A stretch of DNA of 64,000 nucleotides from Hydrogenophaga crocea (GTDB lineage Bacteria; Pseudomonadota; Gammaproteobacteria; Burkholderiales; Burkholderiaceae_C): assembly GCF_011388215.1 (NCBI RefSeq), contig NZ_CP049989.1:2790001-2854000 (forward strand). Direction: 5' to 3'. A program made the position numbers and the translations under genes. Within the stretch, counting starts at the first letter, position 1, and every line of letters starts with the position of its first letter. The notes under the pieces are model-generated. The model saw nothing but the letters and a program-made list of their open reading frames with translations. It was not told the DNA's origin and searched no databases. Positions 35,095 through 45,785 of this stretch are shown here, in pieces.

Positions 35095-36603
35095 ATGCAG
35101 CGATCGCCCGACTTTACCGCCCCGCGTTTCTACGACGACCCCGATGCCGCGCTCGAGCAGGTGCAGCGCATCTACCAGCAGAGCGTGGACTTCCTGCGCA
35201 AGGCCCTGCACGACTACGTGGACGGCGCCGACTTCCACGGCGTGCGCGTGCGCGCCTGCTACCCCTACGTGCGCATCCACACCCACAGCAACCTGCGCCT
35301 GGGCGAAGGCGCCGACGAGCTCGGCCGCCAGCGCCTGAGCTACGGCTTCGTGGCCGGCCCGGGCCGCTTCGAGACCACGCTCACGCGCCCCGACCTGTAC
35401 AGCGACTACTACCGCGAGCAGTTCCGGCTGCTGCTGGCCAACCACGGCGGCGAGCTCGAGATCGGCACCAGCACGCAGCCGATCCCGATCCATTTCTCGT
35501 TCGCCGAGCACGACCACGTGGAAGGTCAGATGAGCGTGACGCGCCGCGCGTTCATGCGCGACGTGTTCGACCTGCCCGACCTCACCGCCATGGACGACGG
35601 CATCGCCAACGGCACGCACGAGCCCGGCCCCGGCGAGCCGCACCCGCTGTCGCTGTTCACCGCGCCGCGCGTGGACTATTCGCTGCAGCGCATGCGCCAC
35701 TACACCGGCACCTCGCCCGATTGGTTCCAGAACTTCGTGCTGTTCACGAACTACCAGTTCTACATCGACGAGTTCATCAAACTCGGCCACGCCGAGATGG
35801 CCAAGCCCGACAGCCCCTACGTGGCCTTCATCGAACCGGGCAACGTGGTCACGCGCCGCAGCGGCCTGCCGCCGCAGCCGGGCGACGAACTGGGCCACGC
35901 GCCGCCGCGCCTGCCGCAGATGCCCGGCTACCACCTGGTGCGCGAGGACCGCAGCGGCATCACCATGGTCAACATCGGCGTGGGCCCGGCCAACGCCAAG
36001 AACATCACCGACCACATCGCGGTGCTGCGCCCGCACGCCTGGCTCATGCTGGGCCACTGCGCGGGGCTGCGCACCAACCAGCAGCTCGGCGACTACGTGC
36101 TGGCCCACGCCTACGTGCGCGAAGACCACGTGCTCGACGAAGAGCTGCCGCTGTGGGTGCCCATCCCGGCGCTGGCCGAGATCCAGCTCGCGCTCGAGGC
36201 CGCGGTGGCCGACGTGACCGGCGTGGCGCCCAACGAGCTCAAGCGCATCATGCGCACCGGCACCGTGGCCAGCACCGACAACCGCAACTGGGAGCTGCTG
36301 CCCAACAACATGCCGCAGCGGCGCTTCTCGCAATCGCGCGCGGTGGCGCTCGACATGGAGTCGGCCACCATCGCGGCCAACGGCTTCCGCTTCCGCGTGC
36401 CCTACGGCACCTTGCTGTGCGTGAGCGACAAGCCGCTGCACGGCGAGATCAAGCTGCCCGGCATGGCCAACCACTTCTACCGCGAACGCGTCGACCAGCA
36501 CCTGCGCATCGGCATCCGCACCGTGGAGCTGCTGCGCGCGGGCGGCGTGAACCAGCTGCACAGCCGCAAGCTGCGCAGCTTTGCCGAGGTGGCGTTCCAA
36601 TAA
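35095..36603 (+). CDS. amn: AMP nucleosidase
   Basis: 502 residues from ATG 35095 (MQRSPDFTAPRFYDDPDAAL), the usual N-terminus; an in-frame ATG at 35056 overlaps the divergent gene. The N-terminal Amn domain is followed by the nucleoside phosphorylase-like domain with GITMVNIGVGPANAKNITDH and the catalytic-site ALDMESATIAANGFR. It splits AMP into adenine and ribose 5-phosphate. A CACAAT box 6 bp before the start and the absence of a ribosome site suggest a leaderless message. Confidence 0.92.
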   Translation: MQRSPDFTAPRFYDDPDAALEQVQRIYQQSVDFLRKALHDYVDGADFHGVRVRACYPYVRIHTHSNLRLGEGADELGRQRLSYGFVAGPGRFETTLTRPDLYSDYYREQFRLLLANHGGELEIGTSTQPIPIHFSFAEHDHVEGQMSVTRRAFMRDVFDLPDLTAMDDGIANGTHEPGPGEPHPLSLFTAPRVDYSLQRMRHYTGTSPDWFQNFVLFTNYQFYIDEFIKLGHAEMAKPDSPYVAFIEPGNVVTRRSGLPPQPGDELGHAPPRLPQMPGYHLVREDRSGITMVNIGVGPANAKNITDHIAVLRPHAWLMLGHCAGLRTNQQLGDYVLAHAYVREDHVLDEELPLWVPIPALAEIQLALEAAVADVTGVAPNELKRIMRTGTVASTDNRNWELLPNNMPQRRFSQSRAVALDMESATIAANGFRFRVPYGTLLCVSDKPLHGEIKLPGMANHFYRERVDQHLRIGIRTVELLRAGGVNQLHSRKLRSFAEVAFQ

Positions 36604-36625
36604 GGTTCTTCAAGGAGACCAGCGC

Positions 36626-38899
36626 ATGGCCAGCACCCGCCGCACCGTCATCCTCGGCACCCTGGGCGCAGCCGGCGCCCTGGCCATCGGCTGGGGGGTT
36701 CTGCCGCCGCGCCAGCGCCTGAACACCGCGCAAGCGCTGCCCACCGCCGAAGGCGAGGTGGCCTTCAACGGCTGGGTGAAGATCGCGCGCGACGGCGCGG
36801 TGACGGTCACGCTGGCCAAGAGCGAGATGGGCCAGGGCGTGGTGACTTCGCTGTGCATGCTGCTGGCCGAAGAGCTCGATGCCGACTGGTCGCGCGTGCG
36901 CTGGCAACCCTCGCCGATCGACAAGATCTTCAACAACATCAGCACGGTGGTCGACGGCCTGCCCGTGCACCCCGACACCGACAACGCCGCGCTCGACGTG
37001 CTCAAGTGGCTCACCGCCAAGACCATGCGCGAGGTCGGCGTGATGATGACCGGCGGCTCGTCGAGCGTGAAGGACCTGTGGCTGCCCATGCGCCAGGCCG
37101 GCGCCGCGGCGCGCGAGATGCTGGTGGCCGCGGCCGCCGCGCAATGGGGCGTGGCCGCGGCCGATTGCGGCACCGAAAACGGCGAGGTGATCGCACCCGA
37201 CGGCCGCCGCCTGGGCTACGGTGCGCTCGCGGCGGCCGCCGCGCAGCAGAAGATGCCCGCCTCGCCCAAGCTCAAGCCGCCCGAGCGCCACCGGCTCATC
37301 GGCCAGCCCACGCGGCGCATCGACACGCCGGGCAAGATCGACGGCAGCGCGCGCTTCGGCATCGACGCCCTGCCCGAGGGCCTGCTGTACGCCAGCGTGA
37401 AGATGTGCCCCACGCTCGGCGGCCGCGCCCAGCGCTTCAACGACGCACCCGCGCGCGCCCTGCCCGGCGTGAAGGCGGTGGTGGGCGTGGAACCGCTGCG
37501 CGGCGGCACCGGCGGCGTGGCCGTGGTGGCCGACCACCCCTGGCGCGCGCGCAAGGCCGCCGACGCACTCGACGTCACCTGGGCCCACGGCGAACTCGCC
37601 AGCTTCGGCAGCGCCGCGGCGCTGGAGCGCTTCGCACAGGCCGCGCGCAGCGAGAAAGGCTATGCCTTCTTCGAGACCGGCGAGGTCGAGCCCGCGCTTG
37701 CGGGCGCGGCCACGCGCATCGAGGCCGAGTACCGCGCGCCGTACCTCGCGCACGCGGCGCTCGAACCGATCAACGCCACCGTGCTGTTCGAAGGCAACAA
37801 GGCCACGGTGTGGGTGTCCACCCAGGTGCCGGGCCTGGCGCGCAGCGCCGCGGCCCAGGCGCTGGGCCTGCCCGACGAGGCCGTGACGGTGAACGTGATG
37901 CTGCTGGGCGGCGGCTTCGGCCGGCGCCTGGAAACCGACTTCATCGCCCAGGCCGCGGCCATCGCCAAGGCGGTGCCGGGCCAGCCGGTGCAAACCCTCT
38001 GGAGCCGCGAGCAGGACACGCGGCACGACCTGTACCGCCCGGCCTGCGTGGCGCGCTTCGAGGCCGGCTTCGACGCCGACCGGCGCCTGGTGGCCTGGAA
38101 GAACACCAGCGCGGGCCAGGCCATCGTGCCGCAGGTGCTCACGCGCGCCTTCGGCCTGCCCGGTGGCGGGCCCGACAAGACCGCGAGCGAAGGCGCGTTC
38201 GACCAGGCCTACGAATGGCCGGCCGCGCGCATCGCGCACGTGGCCGTGGCGCTGCCGCTGCAGGTGGGCTTCTGGCGCTCGGTCGGGCATTCGCACCAGG
38301 CCTTCTTCAAGGAAGGCTTCGTGGACGAATGCGCGCACGCCGCGGGCCAGGACCCGCTGGCCTTTCGCGAGGCGCTGCTGCAAAAGCACCCCAAGCAGCT
38401 CGCGGTGCTGCGGGCCGTGGCCAAGGCCGCGGGCTGGGGCACGCCATCGCCCGCCGCCCCCGACGGCGCGAAGACCGCGCGCGGCATCGCACTGCACGAC
38501 TCGTTCGGCTCCACGGTGGCGCAGGTGGCCGAGGTCTCGCTGGGCCCCGACAAGGCCATCCGCGTGCACCGCGTGTGGTGCGCGATCGACTGCGGCCTCG
38601 CGGTCAACCCCGCGGGCATCCGCCAGCAACTCGAAGGCGCGGTGGTGTTCGGCCTGTCGGCCGCGCTGCACGGCGGTGTCGAGATCGTCGACGGCCAGGT
38701 GCAGCCCAGCAACTTCCACGACCAGCCCATCGTGCGGCTGGCCGAGGCGCCGCGCGTGGAATGCCTGATCCTGCCCGGCAAGGGCCAGCCCGAGGGCGTG
38801 GGCGAGCCTGGCGTGCCGCCGATCGCACCCGCCGTGGCCAACGCGCTGTTCGCGCTCACCGGGCAGCGCCTGCGCAGCCTGCCCTTGAAGCTCGCCTGA
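36626..38899 (+). CDS. Molybdenum hydroxylase large subunit (isoquinoline 1-oxidoreductase beta type)
   Basis: 757 residues from ATG 36626 after AAGGAGACC. A Tat-like signal [20 protein letters not shown] is present, so it is exported while folded. Mo-cofactor binding motifs typical of the IorB group: [34 protein letters not shown] and [16 protein letters not shown] with the catalytic glutamate region. It partners with the 2Fe-2S protein 10 bp downstream. Aldehydes and N-heterocycles are usual substrates of the family. No cytochrome c subunit gene is adjacent. Confidence 0.88.
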   Translation: MASTRRTVILGTLGAAGALAIGWGVLPPRQRLNTAQALPTAEGEVAFNGWVKIARDGAVTVTLAKSEMGQGVVTSLCMLLAEELDADWSRVRWQPSPIDKIFNNISTVVDGLPVHPDTDNAALDVLKWLTAKTMREVGVMMTGGSSSVKDLWLPMRQAGAAAREMLVAAAAAQWGVAAADCGTENGEVIAPDGRRLGYGALAAAAAQQKMPASPKLKPPERHRLIGQPTRRIDTPGKIDGSARFGIDALPEGLLYASVKMCPTLGGRAQRFNDAPARALPGVKAVVGVEPLRGGTGGVAVVADHPWRARKAADALDVTWAHGELASFGSAAALERFAQAARSEKGYAFFETGEVEPALAGAATRIEAEYRAPYLAHAALEPINATVLFEGNKATVWVSTQVPGLARSAAAQALGLPDEAVTVNVMLLGGGFGRRLETDFIAQAAAIAKAVPGQPVQTLWSREQDTRHDLYRPACVARFEAGFDADRRLVAWKNTSAGQAIVPQVLTRAFGLPGGGPDKTASEGAFDQAYEWPAARIAHVAVALPLQVGFWRSVGHSHQAFFKEGFVDECAHAAGQDPLAFREALLQKHPKQLAVLRAVAKAAGWGTPSPAAPDGAKTARGIALHDSFGSTVAQVAEVSLGPDKAIRVHRVWCAIDCGLAVNPAGIRQQLEGAVVFGLSAALHGGVEIVDGQVQPSNFHDQPIVRLAEAPRVECLILPGKGQPEGVGEPGVPPIAPAVANALFALTGQRLRSLPLKLA

Positions 38900-38909
38900 G
38901 GAGACCCCG

Positions 38910-39386
38910 ATGAGCACCGCCCTCACCGTCAACGGCCGCCCCGTCACCGTCGAGGCCGAACCCGACACCCCCTTGCTGTGGGTGCTGCGCGCCGACCTCC
39001 AGCTCACCGGCACCAAGTTCGGCTGCGGCATGGCGCTGTGCGGCGCCTGCACCGTGCACGCCAACGGCCAGGCCATCCGCTCGTGCGTCACGCCGGTGTC
39101 GGCCGTGGCAGGCCAGGCCATCACCACCATCGAGGGCGTCGAAGGTCCCGAGATCGCGGCGCTGCGCGCGGCCTGGACCGCCGTGGACGTGGTGCAGTGC
39201 GGCTACTGCCAGAGCGGGCAGCTCATGAGCGCCTGCGCGCTGCTCAAGACCAACCCCAAGCCCGACACCGCCGCCATCCGCGAAGCCATGGACGGCAACC
39301 TGTGCCGCTGCGGCACCTACCAGCGCATCGAGGAAGCGGTGGCGCTGGCGGCGCAACAAACCGGGCAGCAGGCCGCCAAGGCCTGA
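38910..39386 (+). CDS. (2Fe-2S)-binding small subunit of molybdenum hydroxylase (IorA type)
   Basis: 158 residues. The plant-type [2Fe-2S] site is C39, C44, C47 and C59 (FGCGMALCGACTVH and SCVTP). The second cluster is C97, C100, C132 and C134 (CGYCQSGQ and LCRCGTY). No signal peptide: it is probably co-exported with the Tat-bearing large subunit. It carries electrons from the Mo centre. The start follows GAGGAGACCCCG. Confidence 0.92.
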   Translation: MSTALTVNGRPVTVEAEPDTPLLWVLRADLQLTGTKFGCGMALCGACTVHANGQAIRSCVTPVSAVAGQAITTIEGVEGPEIAALRAAWTAVDVVQCGYCQSGQLMSACALLKTNPKPDTAAIREAMDGNLCRCGTYQRIEEAVALAAQQTGQQAAKA

Positions 39387-39404
39387 GCACGCGCGAGTTG
39401 GCGC

Positions 39405-40607
39405 TCAGGCGCGGCGCGGCTTCACCTTCGACGCCGCGAGCTTCGCGTTCGTGCGCGCCTGCTCCACGTCGGCGTGCCGCGCCAGCGCCACGCCCATGCG
39501 GCGCTTGCTGAAGCTCTCGGGCTTGCCGAACAGGCGCAGCTCGGTGCCGGGCACGCGCAGGGCCTCGTCCACGCCGTCGAAGGCGATGCCCTGGGCCTCC
39601 ATGCCGCCGTAGATCACGGCGCTCGCGCCCGGGCTCTTGAGCGTGGTGTCCACGGGCAGGCCGAGGATGGCGCGCGCGTGCAGCTCGAACTCGTTCTGCC
39701 ACTGCGTGGCCATGGTCACCATGCCGGTGTCGTGCGGGCGCGGGCTCACCTCGCTGAACCACACCTGGTCGCCGGCCACGAACAGCTCCACGCCGAACAG
39801 GCCCTGGCCGCCCAGGTTCTCGGTGATCGCCTGAGCGATCTCGCGGCTCTTCTGCTGGGCCACCGGGCTCATGGGATGCGGCTGCCAGCTTTCCACGTAG
39901 TCGCCACTCACCTGCACATGGCCGATGGGATCGCAGAAATGCGTTTCCACCGCGCCGTCCGCGCCGAGCGCGCGCACCGTGAGCAGCGTGATCTCGTAGT
40001 CGAAGCGGATGAAGCCCTCCACGATGATGCGGCCATGGCTCACGCGGCCACCGGCCATGGCGTAATCCCAGGCCTTCTGCACGTCGGCCGGGCCGTCGAT
40101 CTTGCTCTGGCCCTTGCCGCTGCTGCTCATCACGGGCTTGACGATGCAGGGGTAGCCGATGCCACCGTCGATCGCGGCCTGCAGTTCCTCAAGCGAGTCG
40201 CAGAACCGGTAGGGGCTGGTGGGCAGGCCCAGGGTCTCGGCCGCGAGGCGGCGGATGCCCTCGCGGTCCATGGTCAGGCGCGCGGCGCGCGCGGTGGGGA
40301 TCACGCGCACCACGCCCGCGGCCTCGAGCTCCTGCAGCATGGGCGTGGCAATGGCCTCGATCTCGGGCACCACCAGCATCGGGCGCTCGCGTTCGATCAG
40401 CGCCTTGAGCTGCGCCGGGTCGCTCATGGCGATGGTGTGCGCGCGGTGCGCCACCTGGTGACCGGGCGCGTTCTCGTAGCGGTCGACCGCGATGGTCTCG
40501 ACCCCCAGGCGCTGCAGCGCGATCAGCACCTCCTTGCCGAGTTCGCCGCTGCCCAGCAGCATGACTTTGGTGGCCGAGGGCGACAGCGGCGTGCCGAGCG
40601 TGGTCAT
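39405..40607 (-). CDS. purT: Formate-dependent phosphoribosylglycinamide formyltransferase
   Basis: 400 residues from ATG 40607 ([27 protein letters not shown]), the standard PurT start. ATP-grasp features: [60 protein letters not shown]. It makes formyl-GAR from GAR, formate and ATP in purine synthesis. It is followed by no other purine gene; psd lies 25 bp upstream on the same strand. Confidence 0.95.
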   Translation of the reverse strand: MTTLGTPLSPSATKVMLLGSGELGKEVLIALQRLGVETIAVDRYENAPGHQVAHRAHTIAMSDPAQLKALIERERPMLVVPEIEAIATPMLQELEAAGVVRVIPTARAARLTMDREGIRRLAAETLGLPTSPYRFCDSLEELQAAIDGGIGYPCIVKPVMSSSGKGQSKIDGPADVQKAWDYAMAGGRVSHGRIIVEGFIRFDYEITLLTVRALGADGAVETHFCDPIGHVQVSGDYVESWQPHPMSPVAQQKSREIAQAITENLGGQGLFGVELFVAGDQVWFSEVSPRPHDTGMVTMATQWQNEFELHARAILGLPVDTTLKSPGASAVIYGGMEAQGIAFDGVDEALRVPGTELRLFGKPESFSKRRMGVALARHADVEQARTNAKLAASKVKPRRA

Positions 40608-40632
40608 GGCAATGTCCTTGAAAGCAGAAGAA

Positions 40633-41484
40633 TCAGATCGTGGTGCCCATGGCCTCACCGAGCCGCACCGGCCGCGCGGGCGCCCAGTCGGGGTGGAAGG
40701 CGATGGTGTCCTTGGGCCAGAGCAGCACCACGGTGGAGCCGAGCAGGAAGCGGCCCATCTCGGCGCCGCGATCGAGCGCCACGGGCGCATCGGCGTAACG
40801 CCAGGTGCGCACGCCGCCGGGCCGCGGCGGGTTCACCACGCCGTGCCACACGGTGGCCATGCTGCCCACGATGGTGGCGCCCACGAGCACCAGCACGAAG
40901 GGCACGGTGCGCCCGCCCACGGGCATGTCGAAGTGGCAGACCACGCGCTCGTTGCGCGCGAACAGGCCGGGCACGCCCGCGGCGGTGGCCGGGTTCACCG
41001 AGAACAGCTCGCCGGGCACGTGCACCATGCGCGTGAGCGTGGCCGCGGCCGGCATGTGGATGCGGTGGTAGTCGCGCGGGCTCAGGTAGATTGTGGCGAA
41101 GTCGCCGTCTTCGAAGGCCGCGGCCGCGGCGGCGTCGCCGCCAAGCAGGGCCGTGGTGCTGTAGTGGTGGCCCTTGGCCTGGAAGATCTGGTCGCGCTGG
41201 ATGCGGCCGAACTGGCTGATCGCGCCATCGACCGGGCAGACGAAGGCCGCATCGGCCAGCGGGCGCGCGCCGGGCTTGAGGGCGCGCGTGAAGAACGCGT
41301 TGAAGCTCGGGTAGTGCGCCGGATCGGGGTCGTCGGCCTCGGCCATGTTCACGCCGTAGCGGTCGATGAAACGGCGGATGACCCAGGTGGTGAGCGCCCC
41401 GCAGCGCGCGCCGGCGAAAGCGCCCGCCAGGCGCGTGAGCGCCCCCTTGGGCAACAGGTATTGGAGACGGACGGCCAGCGACAT
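40633..41484 (-). CDS. psd: Phosphatidylserine decarboxylase proenzyme
   Basis: 283 residues from ATG 41484 ([21 protein letters not shown]). The autocleavage motif is LGST, giving the pyruvoyl group at Ser250, near the C-terminus as usual. [23 protein letters not shown] and PGELFSVNP are standard active-site blocks. It forms phosphatidylethanolamine at the inner membrane. In-frame ATGs further upstream would run into the divergent ABC gene and are rejected. Confidence 0.94.
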   Translation of the reverse strand: MSLAVRLQYLLPKGALTRLAGAFAGARCGALTTWVIRRFIDRYGVNMAEADDPDPAHYPSFNAFFTRALKPGARPLADAAFVCPVDGAISQFGRIQRDQIFQAKGHHYSTTALLGGDAAAAAAFEDGDFATIYLSPRDYHRIHMPAAATLTRMVHVPGELFSVNPATAAGVPGLFARNERVVCHFDMPVGGRTVPFVLVLVGATIVGSMATVWHGVVNPPRPGGVRTWRYADAPVALDRGAEMGRFLLGSTVVLLWPKDTIAFHPDWAPARPVRLGEAMGTTI

Positions 41485-41551
41485 GGCGCCGGATTGTAGG
41501 AGCCCGCCTTGGTGCCACCGGGGGTATGGGGCCACGGGCACAATGCCGGCC

Positions 41552-42487
41552 ATGACGCAACCCCTGTTCGAGGTCACGGACCTCGTCAAGCGCTACGGCG
41601 ACGCCACGGTGGTCAACGGCCTGGGCTTTCGCATCGACCCGGGTGAGTGCCTGGGCGTGATCGGCCCCAACGGCGCGGGCAAGACCACCACCATCAAGAT
41701 GTGCCTGGGCCTGACCGCGCCCGACGCCGGCCGCATCACGGCCTTCGGGCTGGACATGCCGCGCGACGCGCTGGCGATCAAGGCGCGGCTGGGCGTGGTG
41801 GCGCAGATGGACACGCTGGACCCCGATTTCAACGCCGAGGAAAACCTGCTGGTCTACGGCCGCTACTTCGGCCTGGCCGACGCGGCCATCCGCGAGCGCA
41901 TTCCGCGCCTGCTGGAATTCGCGGCGCTCACGCACAAGGCCAAGGCGCGGCCGGGCGAGCTTTCAGGCGGCATGAAGCGGCGGCTGTCGCTGGCGCGCGC
42001 GCTGGTCAACGACCCGCAGCTGCTGCTGCTCGACGAACCCACCACCGGCCTCGACCCGCAGGCGCGCCACCTGATGTGGGAGCGCCTGCAGCTGCTGCTG
42101 CAGCAGGGCAAGAGCATCCTGCTCACCACGCACTTCATGGACGAGGCCGAGCGCCTGTGCTCGCGCCTGCTGGTGCTCGACCACGGCCGCAAGATCGCCG
42201 AAGGCCGGCCGCGCGAGCTGATCGCGCAGCACCTCGAGCCCGACGTGGTGGAGGTGTACGGCCCGGGCGCGCTCGACATCGCACAACGCGAGGAGCACGC
42301 GGCGCTGCGCGCGCTGGCCTCGCGCGTGGAGGTCAGCGGCGAGACCGTGTTCCTCTACACGGCGCAGGCCCAGCCCATCCTGGCCGCGCTGGCCCACCAG
42401 CACGCGCTGCGCACCCTGCACCGCCCTGCCAACCTCGAAGACCTGTTCCTGAAACTCACGGGTCGCCAGATTCGCGAAGATGGCTGA
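41552..42487 (+). CDS. ABC exporter ATPase (NodI-like)
   Basis: 311 residues from ATG 41552; another ATG lies 9 bp upstream. Walker [11 protein letters not shown], signature [15 protein letters not shown], Walker [18 protein letters not shown] and the H-loop TTHFMDEAE. The C-terminal ~80 residues form the domain seen in NodI/DrrA-type ATPases. It pairs with the permease that starts within its stop codon. Outside rhizobia NodIJ-like pairs export unknown hydrophobic compounds. A CACAAT box 7 bp before the start suggests a leaderless message. Confidence 0.9.
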   Translation: MTQPLFEVTDLVKRYGDATVVNGLGFRIDPGECLGVIGPNGAGKTTTIKMCLGLTAPDAGRITAFGLDMPRDALAIKARLGVVAQMDTLDPDFNAEENLLVYGRYFGLADAAIRERIPRLLEFAALTHKAKARPGELSGGMKRRLSLARALVNDPQLLLLDEPTTGLDPQARHLMWERLQLLLQQGKSILLTTHFMDEAERLCSRLLVLDHGRKIAEGRPRELIAQHLEPDVVEVYGPGALDIAQREEHAALRALASRVEVSGETVFLYTAQAQPILAALAHQHALRTLHRPANLEDLFLKLTGRQIREDG

Positions 42488-43310
42488 AACCATGGCATCC
42501 ATAGCTTCCAACCCCTGGTCGCCGCCGCGCCTGTCGCGCCGCTGGTGGCCCGTGTTCCTGCGCAACCTGCTGGTGTGGCGCAAGCTCGCGCTGCCGAGCG
42601 TGGTGGCCAACATCGCCGAGCCGCTGATCTGGCTCGTGGCCTTCGGCTACGGCCTGGGCGCGCTGGTGGGCACGGTGAACATGCCCGCTCCGGGCGGCAC
42701 CGTGGCCGTGCCCTACATCCTGTTCCTGGCCAGCGGCAGCATCTGCATGAGCGCCATGAATGCGGCCACCTTCGAGGCCCTGTACTCGGCGTTCTCGCGC
42801 ATGCACGTGCAAAAGACCTGGGACGGCATCCTCAACGCGCCCGTGAGCCTGGACGACGTGGTGCTGGCCGAGATGCTGTGGGCCGGCTTCAAGGCCTTGT
42901 TCACGGTCACGGTGATCATGCTGGTGATGCTGGGCCTGGGCATCACGCACACGCCCAAGCTGCTCGTGGCCTGGCCGGTGCTCTGGGCCACGGGCATCAC
43001 CTTCTCGTGCATCGCGCTGGTGTTCAACGCCCTGGCCAAGGGCTACGACTTCTTCAGCTACTACTTCACGCTGGTGCTCACGCCCATGATGTTCCTGTCG
43101 GGCGTGTTCTTCCCGCGCGAGCAGCTGCCCGCGCCGGTGCTGCTGCTGTCCGACCTGCTGCCGCTCACGCACGCGGTGCAGCTGGTGCGCCCGCTGTTCA
43201 TGGACCAGTGGCCCACGAACGCCGCACTGCACCTTGCGGTGCTGGTGGTCTATGCGGTCGCGGCCTTCTGGCTCGCGCTCGCGCTCACGCGCAAACGCTT
43301 CGCGCGCTGA
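42480..43310 (+). CDS. ABC-2 type permease (NodJ-like)
   Basis: 276 residues with six membrane helices. ABC-2 family pattern: [28 protein letters not shown] at the N-terminus (split by the first helix) and [36 protein letters not shown] near the end, as in NodJ. The ATG overlaps the end of the ATPase gene by 8 bp (ATGGCTGA), so the two are coupled. Together they form a two-gene exporter. Confidence 0.9.
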   Translation: MAETMASIASNPWSPPRLSRRWWPVFLRNLLVWRKLALPSVVANIAEPLIWLVAFGYGLGALVGTVNMPAPGGTVAVPYILFLASGSICMSAMNAATFEALYSAFSRMHVQKTWDGILNAPVSLDDVVLAEMLWAGFKALFTVTVIMLVMLGLGITHTPKLLVAWPVLWATGITFSCIALVFNALAKGYDFFSYYFTLVLTPMMFLSGVFFPREQLPAPVLLLSDLLPLTHAVQLVRPLFMDQWPTNAALHLAVLVVYAVAAFWLALALTRKRFAR

Positions 43311-43387
43311 GGGCCTGCCTCGGCCGCGCCTGGCCAGTCGGGCTAAGGCGCGGTTTACCCCGCGCGGCGGATAGGCACCGCCGCGCC

Positions 43388-43399
43388 GTGTCCGGACAC
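43388..43399. promoter_or_regulatory. 12-bp palindrome GTGTCCGGACAC upstream of a lipoprotein gene
   Basis: Perfect palindrome, with a further CGGACAC half-site at 43413-43419. It is 30 bp before the lipoprotein start and could be an operator. Confidence 0.35.
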
Positions 43400-43429
43400 T
43401 GTAAGCCGTTCACGGACACAGGCGGCGGC

Positions 43430-44221
43430 ATGAATGGCTTTCAAAAGATCGTGTGTGCGGGGGCCTTGTGCGGCCTCGCGGCCTGCGGCGGCTCGCCCGG
43501 CGACGGCGGGGGGACCGCGGCGCCCGAGCCCGGCACCCCGGCCAGCCACACGCTGACGGGCCACTGGATCGACCCCAACAACGGCACGGTGCTCATGGTC
43601 ACGCCCGACGGCCTGAGCTACGGCGTGCTGCACACCGGCGCGGACGCGACCCTGGTGCGCGGCACGCTCACGCTCACGGGCACCACCCTGCCGCCGCTGC
43701 CGCTCGATGCGGTGAACGCCAGCGGCGAATCGAACCAGCGGCAGTTCACGGTGCAGGGCGGCCTGCAGCCCTCGGGGGCCCTGGCGTTCGAGGTGAGCGA
43801 TCCCAAGGGGGTCGGCGGTCCGGTCACACTGGTGGTCGACACCGCGTACGAACCGCCGCTGCCCCTGGCGCAATGGGCGGGCAGCTACGTGGGTCTGGCG
43901 CAGGTGGCGGGCCTGCAGGGCGAATGCCTGCTCGAACTCGACGCCAACGGCGGTCTGGCCATGAGCAACACCCCGACCGCGGGCGACGTGGCTTGCGACG
44001 CCACCGGCCGGCTGGACGACGTGCCGGGCGCGCCGTCCCTCAAATCCTTCAAGCTCTGCTTCGCGGGCACGGGCTGCAATCTCAGCGACAACCCCTCGTT
44101 CGAAGGGCTGGCCCGCCTGGCCGGCGCAGCGCCCTCACCAACCGGCCCGCGGCCCCTGCTGACCCTGGTGGGCATGGACCTCGACGCCCAGAACGGGCTG
44201 CTGATCGAGGCCCGGCCCTGA
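43430..44221 (+). CDS. Hypothetical lipoprotein
   Basis: 263 residues, not recognised. A lipoprotein signal MNGFQKIVCAGALCGLAAC places the lipid-bearing Cys at 19, followed by GGSPGDGGG and a Pro-rich linker. The rest is predicted as beta-rich, with two pseudo-repeats around SYGVLHTGADATLVRGTLTL and SYVGLAQVAGLQGECLLEL; four later cysteines (in GECLLE, DVACDA, LCFAG and GCNLS) may form disulfides. It probably sits in the outer membrane. The start lacks a clear ribosome site. Confidence 0.7.
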   Translation: MNGFQKIVCAGALCGLAACGGSPGDGGGTAAPEPGTPASHTLTGHWIDPNNGTVLMVTPDGLSYGVLHTGADATLVRGTLTLTGTTLPPLPLDAVNASGESNQRQFTVQGGLQPSGALAFEVSDPKGVGGPVTLVVDTAYEPPLPLAQWAGSYVGLAQVAGLQGECLLELDANGGLAMSNTPTAGDVACDATGRLDDVPGAPSLKSFKLCFAGTGCNLSDNPSFEGLARLAGAAPSPTGPRPLLTLVGMDLDAQNGLLIEARP

Positions 44222-44234
44222 GGGTCGCGGACGT

Positions 44235-44492
44235 TCAGTGAACCGCGCTCAGGCCCGGTTGGGCGTCGGCGTAGGCCTCGATGCCGCTGTCCATGAATTC
44301 CTCTTCGTCGATCGCCGCGTCGAATTCGCGGATCGTGGTGTTGAACAGCGTGGGGATCAGCGGCTTGTCCAGCGGGCGGCACACCCGGCCAGCCAGGCTG
44401 CGAAGCGGCTTGCTCTCTTCCATGGCGCTGATCACGGCCTCGGGGTCGAGCATCATCACGAAGGGGTTGGTGCGGTGGGCAAACGGGTTCAT
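44235..44492 (-). CDS. Small conserved hypothetical protein
   Basis: 85 residues from ATG 44492 (MNPFAHRTNPFVMMLDPEAVI); CCCAGGACC lies upstream. It is acidic at the C-terminus (FDAAIDEEEFMDSGIEAYADAQ) and has a short basic middle with SLAGRVCRPLDKP. No known domain. Similar small proteins occur in Comamonadaceae, and the upstream 160 bp is unusually rich in dyads, which points to tight regulation. Function unknown. Confidence 0.65.
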   Translation of the reverse strand: MNPFAHRTNPFVMMLDPEAVISAMEESKPLRSLAGRVCRPLDKPLIPTLFNTTIREFDAAIDEEEFMDSGIEAYADAQPGLSAVH

Positions 44493-44527
44493 GGCGCGGT
44501 CCTGGGAAAAGAAGGTGTCACAAGGCG

Positions 44528-44543
44528 TGTTTCGATGGAAACA
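44528..44543. promoter_or_regulatory. Dyad TGTTTC-N4-GAAACA upstream of the small hypothetical gene
   Basis: Perfect 6-4-6 inverted repeat, 36 bp before the small gene. A TATACA -10-like box (minus strand, 44547-44552) lies just upstream of it, so a bound repressor would block transcription. Confidence 0.4.
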
Positions 44544-44599
44544 AACTGTATAGACGCGACCCCGCCGGGTTAAGTCGGTGCTTTGCCATGCAACGTGTA

Positions 44600-44658
44600 G
44601 GAAATTCCCCGACATCCGCAGGGAACTTCCCTATGCGCCATTCGTGACGGATGTCACG
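44600..44658. promoter_or_regulatory. Cluster of three dyads in the ybdK / small-protein gap
   Basis: GGAAATTCC (44600-44608) and GGGAACTTCCC (44621-44631) share GGAANTTCC and are centred 22 bp apart, two helical turns. CGTGAC-N4-GTCACG (44643-44658) follows and overlaps the ybdK stop. This arrangement suggests cooperative binding of a dimeric regulator. The regulator is unknown. Confidence 0.4.
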
Positions 44659-45778
44659 GTCCGTGCCGCAGAGCCTCCACGCTCGACCGCACAACCGCCT
44701 CCACGCTGCCGCTGTCCTGGTAACGGGCGCGCAGGAAGCTCGCGTGGTTGCCCACCCGGGCCGCGGTGCGCTCGATCTCGTCGAGCGCCGCCAGGCTGTT
44801 GAGGGCCTGGGCGTGCGGCGTGATCACGCGCAAGGTGGCCAGCACGTCCTCGCGGATGCTGATCGACTCGCGCGTCTTGGGATTGACCATCATGCCGTCG
44901 AGCCCGAAGCGGCAGGCCTGGAAGCGGTTGTAGGTGTAGACGAGGTAATCGTCTTCCTCGGGCGGCGGTTCGGTGCGCAGCAGCAGATGGCGGCACAGGG
45001 CCTGCAGGTAGCAGGCCAGGCCGGCCGCACGCTCCACCGTCAACGGCGTGTCGCACACGCGCAGCTCGATGGTGCCGTACTCGGGCTTGGGCCGGATGTC
45101 CCAGTAGAAGTCCTTCATGGACTTGACGACGCCCGTGCTCTCCATCTTGGTGAAGTACACGTTGGCGAACTCCTCCCAGCTCAGCACGAAGGGCGCGCGC
45201 CCGCTCAGCGGAAAGGCGAACACCGAGTTCAGGCGCGCCGAGTCGAACAGCGTGTCCACCCCCTGCGAGAACGGCGACGAAGCCGACAGCGCGATGAAGT
45301 GCGGCACGTAGCGGTTGAGCGAGTGCAGCAGGAACAGCGCTTCGTCGGGCGAGCTGCAGCCGATGTGCACGTGCTGGCCGAACACGGTGAACTGCTTGGC
45401 GAGGTAGCCGTAGAGCCCCGAAAGCTGGTGGAAGCGCGGCTTGGCGAAGATGCGCTGCTCGAACCAGCGCTGGAACGGGTGCGTGCCCCCGCCCGCGAGC
45501 TCGATGTTGAGGCGGTCGCCCGCGCCCACCAGGGTGTCGCGGATGTCCTGCAGCTGCTTGAGCAGGGGCCCGTGCTCGGTGTGCACGCCGGTCGCGATCT
45601 CGATCATGCTCTGCGTCATCTCGGGCGTGACGGTGCCCGGGAAGGGCTTGCGCGCGAGCAGATCGAGCAGGTCGTTGGCGCTGCTGGAGAGGTCGTGGTC
45701 GTAGCTGTTGACGAGCTGGAGTTCGAGCTCCACGCCCATGGTCAGCGAATCGGAGGCCTTGAAGGTTTCCAACGGCAT
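44654..45778 (-). CDS. ybdK: YbdK-type carboxylate-amine ligase (glutamate-cysteine ligase 2)
   Basis: 374 residues. GCS2 family: [12 protein letters not shown] with metal-binding glutamates, [26 protein letters not shown] and [14 protein letters not shown]. YbdK shows weak gamma-glutamylcysteine ligase activity in E. coli; its true role is unclear. It starts 7 bp after the CPA2 antiporter stop with GGAGTG upstream, so the two are co-transcribed. Glutathione-linked gating of K+ efflux proteins makes the pairing suggestive. Confidence 0.9.
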   Translation of the reverse strand: MPLETFKASDSLTMGVELELQLVNSYDHDLSSSANDLLDLLARKPFPGTVTPEMTQSMIEIATGVHTEHGPLLKQLQDIRDTLVGAGDRLNIELAGGGTHPFQRWFEQRIFAKPRFHQLSGLYGYLAKQFTVFGQHVHIGCSSPDEALFLLHSLNRYVPHFIALSASSPFSQGVDTLFDSARLNSVFAFPLSGRAPFVLSWEEFANVYFTKMESTGVVKSMKDFYWDIRPKPEYGTIELRVCDTPLTVERAAGLACYLQALCRHLLLRTEPPPEEDDYLVYTYNRFQACRFGLDGMMVNPKTRESISIREDVLATLRVITPHAQALNSLAALDEIERTAARVGNHASFLRARYQDSGSVEAVVRSSVEALRHGP

Positions 45779-45785
45779 GGGGGCA

